64,000 nucleotides of DNA from contig NZ_BBLU01000005.1 in NCBI RefSeq assembly GCF_000759715.1, positions 62,001 to 126,000 of the forward strand, written 5' to 3'. The stretch's first letter is position 1, and the number at the start of each line of letters is the position of its first letter. The stretch is from Demequina mangrovi. GTDB taxonomy: Bacteria > Actinomycetota > Actinomycetes > Actinomycetales > Demequinaceae. Of this stretch, positions 1-13,581 are shown piece by piece. Position numbers and translations under genes: made by a program. The notes beneath the pieces were generated by a model, which did no database searches, had not been told where the DNA came from, and worked only from the letters and a program-made list of their open reading frames with translations.

Positions 1-1
1 G

Positions 2-661
2 CTGTTCTGGACGTGGGTGGGCAACACGCTCATCATCGGCGCCGCGGCGGCCGTGGGCGCGGTGCTCATGGGCGCCTGCGCGGCCTACGCCTTCTCGCGG
101 TTCCGCTTCCAGGGCCGGCGGTTCTCGCTCACCGGTCTGCTCATCCTCCAGATGTTCCCGCAGACGGTCGCGTTCGTCGCGGTGTTCCTGCTGCTGCTCG
201 CGCTCGGCGAGGTGGTGCCGTCGCTCGGCATCGACTCGAAGATCGCGCTCATCTGCGTCTACTGGGGCACCGCGCTCGGGGCGAACACGTTCCTCATGTA
301 CGGCTTCTTCAACTCGATCCCGTCGGAGATGGACGAGGCGGCCAAGATCGACGGCGCGACGCACGCGCAGATCTTCTGGAAGCTCATCATGCCGCTCGTG
401 ACGCCCATCCTCGCGGTGGTCGGGCTGCTCGCCTTCGTCGCGGCGTTCGGCGACTTCATCCTCGCGAAGATCATCCTCGTGTCGAACGACAACTGGACGT
501 TGGCCATCGGCATGTACGCGTGGGTATCCGACCAGCTGACCGCGCGCTGGGGCATCTTCTCCGCCGGCACCGTGATCGCGGCGCTGCCGGTGCTTGTGCT
601 GTTCCTCACGCTCCAGCGCTACATCGTGGGAGGCCTCACGTCCGGGTCCGTGAAGGGCTGA
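2..661 (+). CDS. Sugar ABC transporter permease, MalG-like (5' partial)
   Basis: The reading frame is open from base 2, so the start lies before the window; about 219 residues remain. It is an inner-membrane permease subunit of a carbohydrate importer. Hydrophobic segments are visible from the first residues onward. The cytoplasmic EAA loop that docks the ATPase reads EMDEAAKIDGATHAQIFWK, with the usual EAA...G spacing, and the C-terminus ends in the typical TSGSVKG. A strong hairpin terminator follows 22 bp after the stop, so this is the last gene of its operon. The next gene is a GH53 galactanase, as in Bacillus gan loci where GanQ imports galacto-oligosaccharides; galactan-derived sugar as the substrate is inference from that neighbour only. 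Confidence 0.9.
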   Translation: MFWTWVGNTLIIGAAAAVGAVLMGACAAYAFSRFRFQGRRFSLTGLLILQMFPQTVAFVAVFLLLLALGEVVPSLGIDSKIALICVYWGTALGANTFLMYGFFNSIPSEMDEAAKIDGATHAQIFWKLIMPLVTPILAVVGLLAFVAAFGDFILAKIILVSNDNWTLAIGMYAWVSDQLTARWGIFSAGTVIAALPVLVLFLTLQRYIVGGLTSGSVKG

Positions 662-683
662 CAGGCTCTCCTTCCAGAGAGGG

Positions 684-709
684 GCCCGGGGCGGGAGACC
701 GCCCCGGGC
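684..709 (+). terminator. Intrinsic terminator after the MalG-like permease
   Basis: A perfect 11-bp GC stem (684-694 with 699-709) closes on a GAGA loop and is followed by TTCTCTGCG. It lies 22 bp past the permease stop. The U-tract is weak, as usual for high-GC actinobacteria. Confidence 0.8.
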
Positions 710-728
710 TTCTCTGCGTCCCCCCGTC

Positions 729-829
729 CGATTCCCAATGACACATGTGACGCGTGAGGTTCGCGGGGACGATGCGGCGGTCGCCTTCGGAACATCCGCC
801 CCACGGTGCACGTGTGTCATTGGGAATCG
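729..829. repeat. Intergenic inverted repeat, 21-bp arms
   Basis: Arms at 729-749 (begins CGATTCCCAATGACACATG) and 809-829 are reverse complements with one mismatch in 21, separated by 59 bp. The pair fills the middle of the 304-bp gap between the permease terminator and the galactanase gene, and the spacer contains one copy of the GGACGATGC word (767-775). It could be two operator half-sites, one regulator's sites in opposite orientation, or a small dispersed intergenic element. Nothing else is recognised in this gap except a GAGGGA ribosome site before 966. Confidence 0.7.
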
Positions 830-962
830 CTGGCCGGGACCGGTCACAGAAGTGTCACGATCTTCGCGATTCGCCTCGCGCTCCGCGGCGTCCTGTGCCA
901 GTCTGAGAGCGGTCCCAGCCACCACGGGCTTCCCGCCCGATCAACGACGATCCGAGGGATGA

Positions 963-6525
<5,563 letters not shown>

Positions 6526-6631
6526 GTCCATATTGTTAGTCGACAACTGTGAACGTTCGCAGGACATTCCGCGCGTCCAGGCGCGATGCGTCCCTCGGAC
6601 ACGGCATCGTCCGCCTTCCTATGCTGGGAGG

Positions 6632-7285
6632 ATGCGGACCGCGCGGTTCCTCCAGATGAGGCGTGAGGCGTACGGCTTCGCGCTCGGGTCCCTGTGCTTC
6701 CTGGTCGGAGCGACCCCGCTCTACGCCGATGCGGTGGGGGCGGTCGTCGCGAACGCCACCTTCGCCGTCGGCTCGGTCCTCTTCACCGGCGCGGCCCTCC
6801 TCCAGCTCCTCTTGTCGGGTCGGCGCCCGCCGCGTGCCGCATCGTCCCGCGCCGACGCCTACGACTGGTGGGCCGCCGCGATCCAGCTCGGCGGTACCGT
6901 GCTGTTCAACGTCTCGACGTTCCGCGCGTGGCGGGCCGCGGTCGCACGGCCCGACGAGGTGGGCGTGGGGTGGACGGCCGATGCCTGGGGGTCCCTGGCG
7001 TTCCTCGTCTCGAGCGCGCTCGCGCTCGCGGCGCTGAGCCGGCGCCACGAACTCTGGGACGTGCTCGCGCGCACCCCCGGCGCGGTGTGGCTCAACGCGG
7101 CCGGCTCGGTCGCGTTCGGCGCGTCCGCAGCCGGGGCGTACGTGGTGCCCGCGACCGACGAGCTGCTGAGCCTGTGGTGGACGCTGTTCGGCACGTGGCT
7201 GGGCGCGCTGTGCTTCCTCGTCGCGGCGGTGCTCACCCGGCCGTCGGTGACGGCGCCCGAGGAGCGCGCCGGGATCAGTGGGTGA
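6632..7285 (+). CDS. Small integral membrane protein, possibly YrhK-domain
   Basis: 217 residues, mostly hydrophobic, with about five to six membrane segments. The N-terminal part (RREAYGFALGSLCFLVGA, then a second helix VVANATFAVGSVLFTGAALL) resembles the two-helix YrhK-like domain. No catalytic motif is seen and the function is unknown. The ATG at 6632 has TATGCT ending 6 nt upstream and GGGAGG within that gap, so it may be leaderless or have a very short leader. A GGACGATGC word lies just upstream (6604-6612) and another is inside the gene (6839-6847). The 3' end overlaps convergent gadB by 11 bp. Confidence 0.6.
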   Translation: MRTARFLQMRREAYGFALGSLCFLVGATPLYADAVGAVVANATFAVGSVLFTGAALLQLLLSGRRPPRAASSRADAYDWWAAAIQLGGTVLFNVSTFRAWRAAVARPDEVGVGWTADAWGSLAFLVSSALALAALSRRHELWDVLARTPGAVWLNAAGSVAFGASAAGAYVVPATDELLSLWWTLFGTWLGALCFLVAAVLTRPSVTAPEERAGISG

Positions 7286-8672
7286 AGCCCGGCCCCTCGT
7301 GCTCGGTCGGGATCGGGCCGTCGAGGTTGTCGAGCCACGCCACGCACTCGTCGATGTCGTCGAGCAGGTCCGAGGCGAGCGAGTAGCCGAAGCCGTTGCG
7401 GACCACGATGCGCTGCACGACGATGTCCTGAAGGTCCTCGGGCAGCGGGTAGGCGGGGATGAGCCAGCCCTTCCCGCGGAGCCGGTCCGAGAGGTGGTAC
7501 AGCGTCCAGTTCTCGGTGTAGCCCTCCTTGAGGCGCCACGCGAAGACCGGGATGTCGCCGCCGTCGCTCACGAGCTCGAACGGCGCCATCTCGCCGATGT
7601 GCTTGGCCAGGTGCATCGCCACGTCGCGCGTCGCCGACTGCACCGCGGTGTAGCCCGCGTGGCCCAGCCGCAGGAACAGGTAGTACTGCAGCAGCACCTG
7701 CGCGCCGGGTCGCGAGAAGTTGAGCGCGAGCGTGGGCATGTCACCGCCCAGGTAGCTCACGCGGAAGATCATGTCCTCGGGCAGGCGCGACTCGTCGCGC
7801 CACACCACCCAGCCCAGCCCGGGGTACACGAGGCCATACTTGTGCCCTGAGGCGTTGATCGACACGACGCGCGGCAGCCGGAAGTCCCACGGGAGGCTGC
7901 GATGGACGAACGGCGCGACGAAGGCGCCCGACGCGCCGTCGACGTGGACCGGCACGTCCAGCCCGCTCTCCGCCTGGAGCGAGTCGAGCGCGGCGCAGAT
8001 CTCCGCGACCGGCTCGTAGATCCCGGTGTAGGTGACGCCCATGATCGCGATCACGCCGATGGTGCGCTCGTCGACGTAGGGGATCACGGTCTCGCCGTCG
8101 AGCGACGGATGGTCGGCCGAGACAGGCACCAGCCGCATCTCGATGTCCCAGTAGTTGCAGAACTTCTCCCAGCACACCTGGACCGCGGAGCTCATCACCA
8201 GGTTCGGGCGGTCGATGTCGTGCCCCGCCGCGCGGCGCCGGTTCCGCCAATGCCGCATCATCGCGAGGCCGGCGAGCATCGCCGCCTCGGACGAGCCCAC
8301 GGTGGACGTGCCGATCGCCTTCTGCGGATCGGGCGCGTGCCAGAGGTCGGCGAGGATCCGCCAGCACCGCGTCTCGATCTCCGCGGTCTTGGGGTACTCG
8401 TCCTTGTCGATCATGTTCTTGTCGACGGTCTCGGCGTAGAGCTCGCGCGCCTTCTCGTCCATCCACGTGGTGACGAAGGTCGCGAGGTTGAGCCGGGCGT
8501 TGCCGTCGAGCATCGCCTCGTCGTGGACCAGCTGATACGCGGTCCAGGGGATGAGGCCGCGGTCGGGCAGCGTGAAGCGCGGGATCTCGGCCGTCTCGCC
8601 CTCGCGCGCGAAGATCGGGTTGATGTCGAGACCCTCGGGCTCGCGGCCCTGAGGTGTGGGTGCGGAGCTCAT
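7275..8672 (-). CDS. gadB: Glutamate decarboxylase
   Basis: A PLP enzyme converting glutamate to GABA and CO2, consuming a proton; in bacteria it is linked to acid tolerance. The 465 residues match the GadA/B family length. Family signatures include DEYPKTAEIE near the N-terminus, TSTVGSSEAAMLAGLA, VHVDGASGAFVAPF (PLP Asp) and SINASGHKYGLVYPG with the Schiff-base Lys. The C-terminus ends GFTH as in acid-induced GAD, whose tail plugs the active site at neutral pH. Start ATG 8672 follows AAGGAGAG. No GABA antiporter gene is adjacent in this window. Confidence 0.95.
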   Translation of the reverse strand: MSSAPTPQGREPEGLDINPIFAREGETAEIPRFTLPDRGLIPWTAYQLVHDEAMLDGNARLNLATFVTTWMDEKARELYAETVDKNMIDKDEYPKTAEIETRCWRILADLWHAPDPQKAIGTSTVGSSEAAMLAGLAMMRHWRNRRRAAGHDIDRPNLVMSSAVQVCWEKFCNYWDIEMRLVPVSADHPSLDGETVIPYVDERTIGVIAIMGVTYTGIYEPVAEICAALDSLQAESGLDVPVHVDGASGAFVAPFVHRSLPWDFRLPRVVSINASGHKYGLVYPGLGWVVWRDESRLPEDMIFRVSYLGGDMPTLALNFSRPGAQVLLQYYLFLRLGHAGYTAVQSATRDVAMHLAKHIGEMAPFELVSDGGDIPVFAWRLKEGYTENWTLYHLSDRLRGKGWLIPAYPLPEDLQDIVVQRIVVRNGFGYSLASDLLDDIDECVAWLDNLDGPIPTEHEGPGFTH

Positions 8673-8781
8673 GGCCTCTCCTTGGATTCGACCGGGGACC
8701 TCCCTCGAACGTAGCCCCGCGCGAGGGGCCTGTCGCGGGATGGAGGTGGCGCCCGCATCGTCCGCCGCTACGCTGTCCCGT

Positions 8782-9570
8782 ATGCGCATCCTGGTGACGG
8801 TGAAGTTCGTCCCCGACCTGCAGTCGCAGCGGTCCTTCACGGACGGCGCGGTGACGCGTACCGGGGACGATGGCACGATGAACGAGCTGGACGAGAACGC
8901 CGTCGAGGCGGCTCTCCAGCTCAAGGAGGCCGCGGGCGAGGGCGAGGTCTACGCCCTCACCGTCGGCGGGGACGATGCGGTGGCGGCGGTGCGCAAGGCG
9001 CTCCAGCTGGGCGTCGACCACGCGATCCACGTCTCCGACGCGGGCGTCGCGGGCTCGGACGTGTTCGGCACCGCGAAGGTGATCGCCGCGGCGGTCCGCA
9101 AGGTCCACGAGGAGGACCCGCTCGACCTCGTCATCACGGGCATGGCGGCCCTCGACGGGCTCACGTCGATGCTCCCGACCGCGCTCGCGGCGGAGCTCGG
9201 CTGGTCGCAGCTCACGCTCGCCTCGGGCCTCACCGTGGAGGGCGGCGCGGCGAGCATCGTGCGCCACCTGCCCGACGCGCACGAGACCGTCTCGGCTCCG
9301 CTGCCCGCCGTCGTCTCGGTCACGGACGAGGCGAACACGCCGCGCTACCCCAACTTCAAGCTCATCATGGCGGCGCGCTCGAAGCCCGTCGCGACGTGGA
9401 CGCTCGAGGACCTCGGGGTCGACCCGTCGTCCGTGGGCGCGGGCGCGGCCCGCACCGTCGTGGTCGACGCCTCGCCGCGGCCGCCGCGCGAGAACCGCGT
9501 GACCGTCACCGACACGGGGGAGGGCGGCGTCGCCCTCGCCGACTTCCTCATCGAGAGGGGCCTCGCATGA
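8782..9570 (+). CDS. etfB: Electron transfer flavoprotein beta subunit
   Basis: The small subunit of the cytoplasmic EtfAB dimer that collects electrons from acyl-CoA-type dehydrogenases. 262 residues, with the opening MRILVTVKFVPD, the AMP-pocket region VYALTVGG and the recognition-loop region DEANTPRYPNFKLIMAARSKP typical of EtfB. The ATG lacks a Shine-Dalgarno, but TACGCT ends 7 nt upstream, consistent with leaderless transcription; a GGACGATGC word (8755-8763) lies immediately upstream of that hexamer. It overlaps etfA by 4 bp (ATGA). Confidence 0.95.
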   Translation: MRILVTVKFVPDLQSQRSFTDGAVTRTGDDGTMNELDENAVEAALQLKEAAGEGEVYALTVGGDDAVAAVRKALQLGVDHAIHVSDAGVAGSDVFGTAKVIAAAVRKVHEEDPLDLVITGMAALDGLTSMLPTALAAELGWSQLTLASGLTVEGGAASIVRHLPDAHETVSAPLPAVVSVTDEANTPRYPNFKLIMAARSKPVATWTLEDLGVDPSSVGAGAARTVVVDASPRPPRENRVTVTDTGEGGVALADFLIERGLA

Positions 9571-10520
9571 CCACCGTCGCCGTCCTGGTCGAGTCCCGCG
9601 GGGGAGAGGCCACCCAGCCCACGCACGAGGCCATCACGCTCGCGCGCACGCTCGGCACCCCCGTCGCCGTCTGGCTCGGCGCCGCACCCGACCCCGCCCA
9701 GAACGCCCGGCTGGGGATCCACGGCGCCACCGAGGTGCGCGTGGTGCCCGCGGCGGAGGATGCGCGCCAGCCCGCGCGCGCCGCGGCGGCGCTCGCGGCG
9801 GCCACGGCCGACGCCGACATCGTGCTGATGATCTCGACGTTCGTGAACAAGGAGATCGCGACGCGGCTCGCGCTGCTCACCGGGGCCGGCGTGGTGGTCG
9901 ACGCCGCCGGGGTGGAGCTGGTCGACGGTCACGTCGAGACCCTCCAGACGGTGTTCGCGGCGACCTGGAACGTGCGCACGCGCATCGCGGCGGAGAAGGC
10001 GATCGTCGCGATCCGGCCCAACACGACGCTCGCGTCCCCCGCCGAGGAGACCGGCGCCGCGACCACCGTCGTGGTCGACGCGGAGCTGCCTGAGGTCCCC
10101 GAGGTCATCGCCTCGGTCGAGCCCGTGCCCGCGCCCGAGGGCGTGCCGCTCGCGGAGGCGCCCGTGGTCGTCTCCGGCGGTCGCGGCACCAACGGCGACT
10201 ACACGCTGGTGCGCGAGCTCGCCGACCTGCTCGGCGGTGCCGTGGGGGCGTCGCGCGACGCGACCGACGAGGGCTGGATCTCGCACGAGCACATGGTGGG
10301 CCAGACCGGCACCACCGTGACGCCCGCGCTCTACGTTGCGTGCGGCATCTCGGGCGCGGTCCACCACCGCGGCGGCATGCAGGCCTCCGGCACCATCGTC
10401 GCCGTCAACATCGACCCGGACGCCCCGATCTTCGAGATCGCGGACTTCGGCGTGGTGGGCGACCTCGGTGACGTGCTGCCGCAGGCCATCGCGCACATCG
10501 AGAAGCACCGCGCGGGCTGA
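9567..10520 (+). CDS. etfA: Electron transfer flavoprotein alpha subunit
   Basis: The FAD-carrying partner of EtfB, 317 residues. The C-terminal FAD domain shows VVSGGRG, then GQTGTTVTPALYVACGIS followed by GAVHHRGGM and VAVNIDPDAPIFEIADFG, all hallmarks of EtfA. Start and stop of the two genes overlap (ATGA at 9567-9570), implying translational coupling and equal stoichiometry. No EtfA-linked dehydrogenase lies beside it; in many actinobacteria etfBA is likewise an isolated pair near the cysteine desulfurase gene, here about 9 kb downstream. Confidence 0.95.
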   Translation: MTTVAVLVESRGGEATQPTHEAITLARTLGTPVAVWLGAAPDPAQNARLGIHGATEVRVVPAAEDARQPARAAAALAAATADADIVLMISTFVNKEIATRLALLTGAGVVVDAAGVELVDGHVETLQTVFAATWNVRTRIAAEKAIVAIRPNTTLASPAEETGAATTVVVDAELPEVPEVIASVEPVPAPEGVPLAEAPVVVSGGRGTNGDYTLVRELADLLGGAVGASRDATDEGWISHEHMVGQTGTTVTPALYVACGISGAVHHRGGMQASGTIVAVNIDPDAPIFEIADFGVVGDLGDVLPQAIAHIEKHRAG

Positions 10521-10532
10521 CGCGGCGCGGCC

Positions 10533-11720
10533 TCAGGTCACGGCGTTGAGCAGGTAGCCGGCGCCGACGATGCCGAGGGCGACCGCGGCGACGAACGTGA
10601 CCAGCGTGCGCCGGTCCATCACCTTGCGCAGCATGAGCAGCTCGGGGGCGGACAGCCCGACGACCGCCATGATCATCGCGATCAGGGTCCCGATCGGCAC
10701 GCCCGCGGCGTAGAGCGGCGCGACCAAGGGCACGGCCGTCGCGGTCGCGGAGTACAGCGGGATGCCGATGACGACGGCGGCGGGCACGCCCCACCACTGT
10801 CCGCCGATCTCGGCGATGAGCTCGGTGGGGACCCAGCCGTGGACCACCGCGCCGAGCGCGATCGCGATCAGCACGTAGGGCCACAGCTTGCGCAGCGTGG
10901 TGCGGGTCTCGGCGAGGCCCGCGCGCAGGCGGTCGTCGAGCGACGGGCGGCGCACGGTGGTCGCCATCGTGAGCATCGTCCTCGCAGGCGCGTCGTCGCG
11001 AGGTGCGGTCGCGCCGACGAGCGCGCCCGTGCCGAGCGCGATCGCGATCCCGACCACGAGGTACGTGACGGCGATCGCGGGCCCCACCATCGCCGCCAGC
11101 ATCACGAGCGCGACCTCGTTGACCAGGGGGCTCGCGACGAGGAAGGACATCCCGACGCCGATCGGCACGCCGGCGCGGGTCATCCCCACGTACAGCGGCA
11201 CCGACGAGCACGAGCAGAACGGGGTCACCGCCCCGAGGCCGGCGGCGAGCACATGCCCGACGCCGCGGCGGCGTCCGCTCAGCAGCCTCTGGACGCGGGC
11301 CGGCGTGAGCCACGTGCCCAGGAAGCCGACCGCGAAGACGATGAGCGCGATGAGCGACAGGATCTTGCCGGACTCGTACAGCGCGAAGTGGACCGCGCCG
11401 CCGGCGGCGGTGTCGAGGTCGAGCCCGAACGCCGTGAGCAGGCGCGCCCAGGCCTCGTCGGCGACGGTGAGCAGGAGGATCGCCCCGAGGCCGGCCGCCG
11501 CCAGGCCGGCCCGGAGCCTGCGTGGATCGGAGGGGTCGTCCTGGTCGCCCTCCTCGCCGCAGCAGGACGCGGCGGAGGCGGGCGCGGACGTGCAGCAGGA
11601 GTCCGCGGCGGTCGCGGGCGCGCAGCACGCGGCCGACTGGTCGGAGCCCAGCACCGGCAGGGACACAGGGGTCGGGGCCGATGCGGGCGTGCAGCAGGCC
11701 AGGTCGGACGGAGAGGTCAT
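10533..11720 (-). CDS. ArsP/UPF0718-type permease with a Cys-pair N-terminal tail
   Basis: A 395-residue polytopic membrane protein of the DUF318/ArsP family, whose characterised members export trivalent organoarsenicals. The conserved GAVTPFCSCSSVPLYVG segment with the CSC motif is present, and a second repeat half carries GIPLYSATATAVPLV. The first 65 residues are an unusual extension with four Cys-Cys pairs (9-10, 32-33, 42-43, 53-54) spaced by Ala/Pro/Ser-rich linkers, probably a soft-metal or metalloid-binding tail. It overlaps the upstream ArsR gene by 4 bp (ATGA), so the two are co-expressed. The substrate (arsenical or another thiophilic metalloid) is inferred from family and neighbour. 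Confidence 0.85.
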   Translation of the reverse strand: MTSPSDLACCTPASAPTPVSLPVLGSDQSAACCAPATAADSCCTSAPASAASCCGEEGDQDDPSDPRRLRAGLAAAGLGAILLLTVADEAWARLLTAFGLDLDTAAGGAVHFALYESGKILSLIALIVFAVGFLGTWLTPARVQRLLSGRRRGVGHVLAAGLGAVTPFCSCSSVPLYVGMTRAGVPIGVGMSFLVASPLVNEVALVMLAAMVGPAIAVTYLVVGIAIALGTGALVGATAPRDDAPARTMLTMATTVRRPSLDDRLRAGLAETRTTLRKLWPYVLIAIALGAVVHGWVPTELIAEIGGQWWGVPAAVVIGIPLYSATATAVPLVAPLYAAGVPIGTLIAMIMAVVGLSAPELLMLRKVMDRRTLVTFVAAVALGIVGAGYLLNAVT

Positions 11721-12046
11721 GAGGGGCTCCCGAGGTCGAGCGGCAGGGCCGCGGTCAGCCGGGCGGCGGCGTCCTCGGCGACGCGGTAGTGGACCCACCG
11801 CCCGCGCCGCTCCGACGTCACCAGACCCGCGTCGCGCAGCGTCTTGAGGTGGTAGCTGAGCAGGTTCCCCGCGATGGGGATCACCGCCTGGATGTCGCAG
11901 ACGCACTGCTCGCCCTCGCGGTCGAGGAAGCGCAGCACGCTGTACCGCAGCGGATCCGCGATCGCCGCGAGCAGCGCGGCGTTCTCGGTCGCGAGCGGCG
12001 CGGCGTCGTCGCGCGACGTCAGTTCAAGAGGTGTTGAATCAACCAC
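11717..12046 (-). CDS. arsR: ArsR/SmtB-family metalloid-responsive repressor
   Basis: 109 residues with a winged-helix fold (LLSYHLKTLRDAGLVTSERRGRWVHYRV). The inducer motif ECVCDL of arsenic sensors appears here as EQCVCDI, with Cys48 and Cys50. It probably represses its own operon with the ArsP-like permease until trivalent arsenicals bind. Start GTG 12046 has no Shine-Dalgarno; TACATT ends 6 nt upstream, so the message is probably leaderless. TTCAA/TTGAA repeats overlap the start region. Confidence 0.9.
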   Translation of the reverse strand: MVDSTPLELTSRDDAAPLATENAALLAAIADPLRYSVLRFLDREGEQCVCDIQAVIPIAGNLLSYHLKTLRDAGLVTSERRGRWVHYRVAEDAAARLTAALPLDLGSPS

Positions 12047-12058
12047 GATTGAAATGTA
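12034..12058 (-). promoter_or_regulatory. Promoter -10 and candidate ArsR operator
   Basis: Read on the minus strand, TACATT (12053-12058) is the -10 for a leaderless arsR message. TTGATTCAA (12034-12042) is a perfect 9-bp dyad, and TCAA-TCGTGG-TTGA overlaps it just upstream. Repeated TTCAA/TTGAA half-sites are typical of ArsR operators. The position over the transcription start fits autorepression. Confidence 0.6.
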
Positions 12059-12114
12059 TCGCCCGCGGGGTCGTCGCGCAAGGGGTCGACATCCGGGCGC
12101 GGCGGGGTACGCGA

Positions 12115-12147
12115 AGGCCCCCGGGCGCGACGTGCGTCCGGGGGCCT
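12115..12147 (-). terminator. Terminator after the small hypothetical gene
   Basis: A 14-bp stem (12115-12128 with 12134-12147, one G-U pair) with a 5-nt loop, downstream of the minus-strand gene ending at 12183. It insulates that operon from arsR, which starts 69 bp further on. Confidence 0.7.
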
Positions 12148-12182
12148 GGGCCCACGATGGCGGGGTGGGCGGCCCGTCCGGG

Positions 12183-12587
12183 TCAGCCGAGCAGCGGCTT
12201 GCGGTCCCCGACGAAGCCCGGGCCGCCGATCGTCTCGATCTGGCTGCCCTTCGCGGAGTAGCGCTGCGCGAAGACCAGCGTGGTCGGCTGCCCGCGCTCC
12301 TGCGCGAGGACCATGATCGCGGTCTCGTCGCCCTCGGGGCCGCGCAGGCTCCCGTCCCACACGATCGCGACCCGCTCGGCGGTGCTGGTGCCGGCCTTGG
12401 TGCGCGCGGCCTTGACCGCTGCCTCGAGTCCGACGCCCGTGAAGGTGGTCATCGTGCGCTCGCCGGTGCCGGTCTCCTGAGCCAGCGAGACCGGGAGCCC
12501 CTCCGGCTTGGGCAGCGAACGCATGCCGTGCTCGAGCACGGCGAGCACCAGCGCGTGCAGGGCGTTGCCGCCCGGGATCCCCGCCAT
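12183..12587 (-). CDS. Conserved hypothetical protein, SDR partner
   Basis: 134 residues, soluble, Ala/Gly-rich, with no motif I recognise. The opening MAGIPGGNALHALVLAVLEHG suggests an amphipathic helix; the rest alternates predicted strands (RVAIVWDGSLRG, TAIMVLAQERGQPTTLVFAQRY). It starts 2 bp after the SDR gene stop, with GGAGG 7 nt before the ATG, so it is the second gene of a two-gene operon. No function is assigned. Confidence 0.65.
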   Translation of the reverse strand: MAGIPGGNALHALVLAVLEHGMRSLPKPEGLPVSLAQETGTGERTMTTFTGVGLEAAVKAARTKAGTSTAERVAIVWDGSLRGPEGDETAIMVLAQERGQPTTLVFAQRYSAKGSQIETIGGPGFVGDRKPLLG

Positions 12588-12589
12588 GA

Positions 12590-13417
12590 TCAGTCCTCCC
12601 TGTCGATGCTGAGGGAGAGATCCTCCCATCGATCGACCTCGGCGCCGAGCCGTGCGAGCTTCGCGCGTGTCTGCGTGACCGCGTGCTGACCGCAGATGAG
12701 GTGCATCGGAGGCTCGGGCTCGTCCGCGAGGCGCAGCATCGCCTCGGCGGCCGCGGCGGGGGAGCCGGGCTGGTTGCCCGGCAGCGCGTGGATGCGCTCC
12801 CAGAACGGGCGCATCACGTCCTCGTAGTCGGGGAGCGTCTCCTCGTTCTTCGCGCCCGAGGGGATCCACAGGGTCCGGATCGGGCCCGGCTCGAGCAGCG
12901 TGACCCGGATCCCGAGGTGCCCGACCTCGGCCGCGAGCGCCTCCATGAAGCCCGACACCGCGAACTTGGATGCGCAGTAGTAGCCGAGCCCGGCCGAGCC
13001 GCGTACGCCCGCGATCGACGAGATGGTGAAGATGTGGCCCGAGCGCTGCGCGCGCAGGTGGGGCAGCAGCGCCGTCGTGACCTTCGCGGCGCCCCAGAAG
13101 TTGGCGTCCATGACCTCCTGAGCGTCCTCCGCGCCGGACTCCTCGATTGTCGAGAAGAAGCCGATGCCCGCGTTGTTGACCAGCACGTCGACGCTGCCGA
13201 AACGGGCGATCGCCGCCTCGACGGCCGCCGCGATCGCCGCATCGTCCCTCACCTCGAGGGGGAGCGCGAGGACGGTGTCGGCGAAGCGGGCGACGAGGTC
13301 GTCGAGGGTCTCGGGGCGACGCGCCGTCGCGACGACGTGGTGGCCGGCCTCCGCGGCCTTCTCGGCGGTCGCGCGGCCGATGCCGGTCGAGCAGCCGGTG
13401 ATGAACCAGGTGGCCAT
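12590..13417 (-). CDS. Short-chain dehydrogenase/reductase
   Basis: A 275-residue classical SDR. The Rossmann motif TGCSTGIG is at residues 7-14, NNAG in the middle, and the catalytic Ser plus YxxxK appear as SSIAG...YYCASK. The substrate is unknown; the long C-terminal part after LLEPGPIRT resembles retinol-dehydrogenase-like or oxidoreductases annotated only as SDR. It is the first gene of the operon with the small gene at 12183, and divergent from the first nuclease gene. Confidence 0.9.
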   Translation of the reverse strand: MATWFITGCSTGIGRATAEKAAEAGHHVVATARRPETLDDLVARFADTVLALPLEVRDDAAIAAAVEAAIARFGSVDVLVNNAGIGFFSTIEESGAEDAQEVMDANFWGAAKVTTALLPHLRAQRSGHIFTISSIAGVRGSAGLGYYCASKFAVSGFMEALAAEVGHLGIRVTLLEPGPIRTLWIPSGAKNEETLPDYEDVMRPFWERIHALPGNQPGSPAAAAEAMLRLADEPEPPMHLICGQHAVTQTRAKLARLGAEVDRWEDLSLSIDRED

Positions 13418-13581
13418 GAGGGGCTCCTTCGCTGTCGTGTCCTGCTCGTCACGCTAGCGCGGAAAGGTCCCGGTTCGTGACCTCTCGCCGCGGGGTGCTC
13501 GCCGCATTGTTCATCGCGCCGCAACCGAGGCTTAACCGCGCGGACGCACCGGGTGTCAGAACCCTCAATAGCCTGACTCGG

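Noticed and set aside
6536-6560. GTCGAC and GAACGTTC short palindromes between glgX and the gene at 6632 as operators
   Set aside because: Each is 6-8 bp, common by chance, and not repeated; not enough to call a site.
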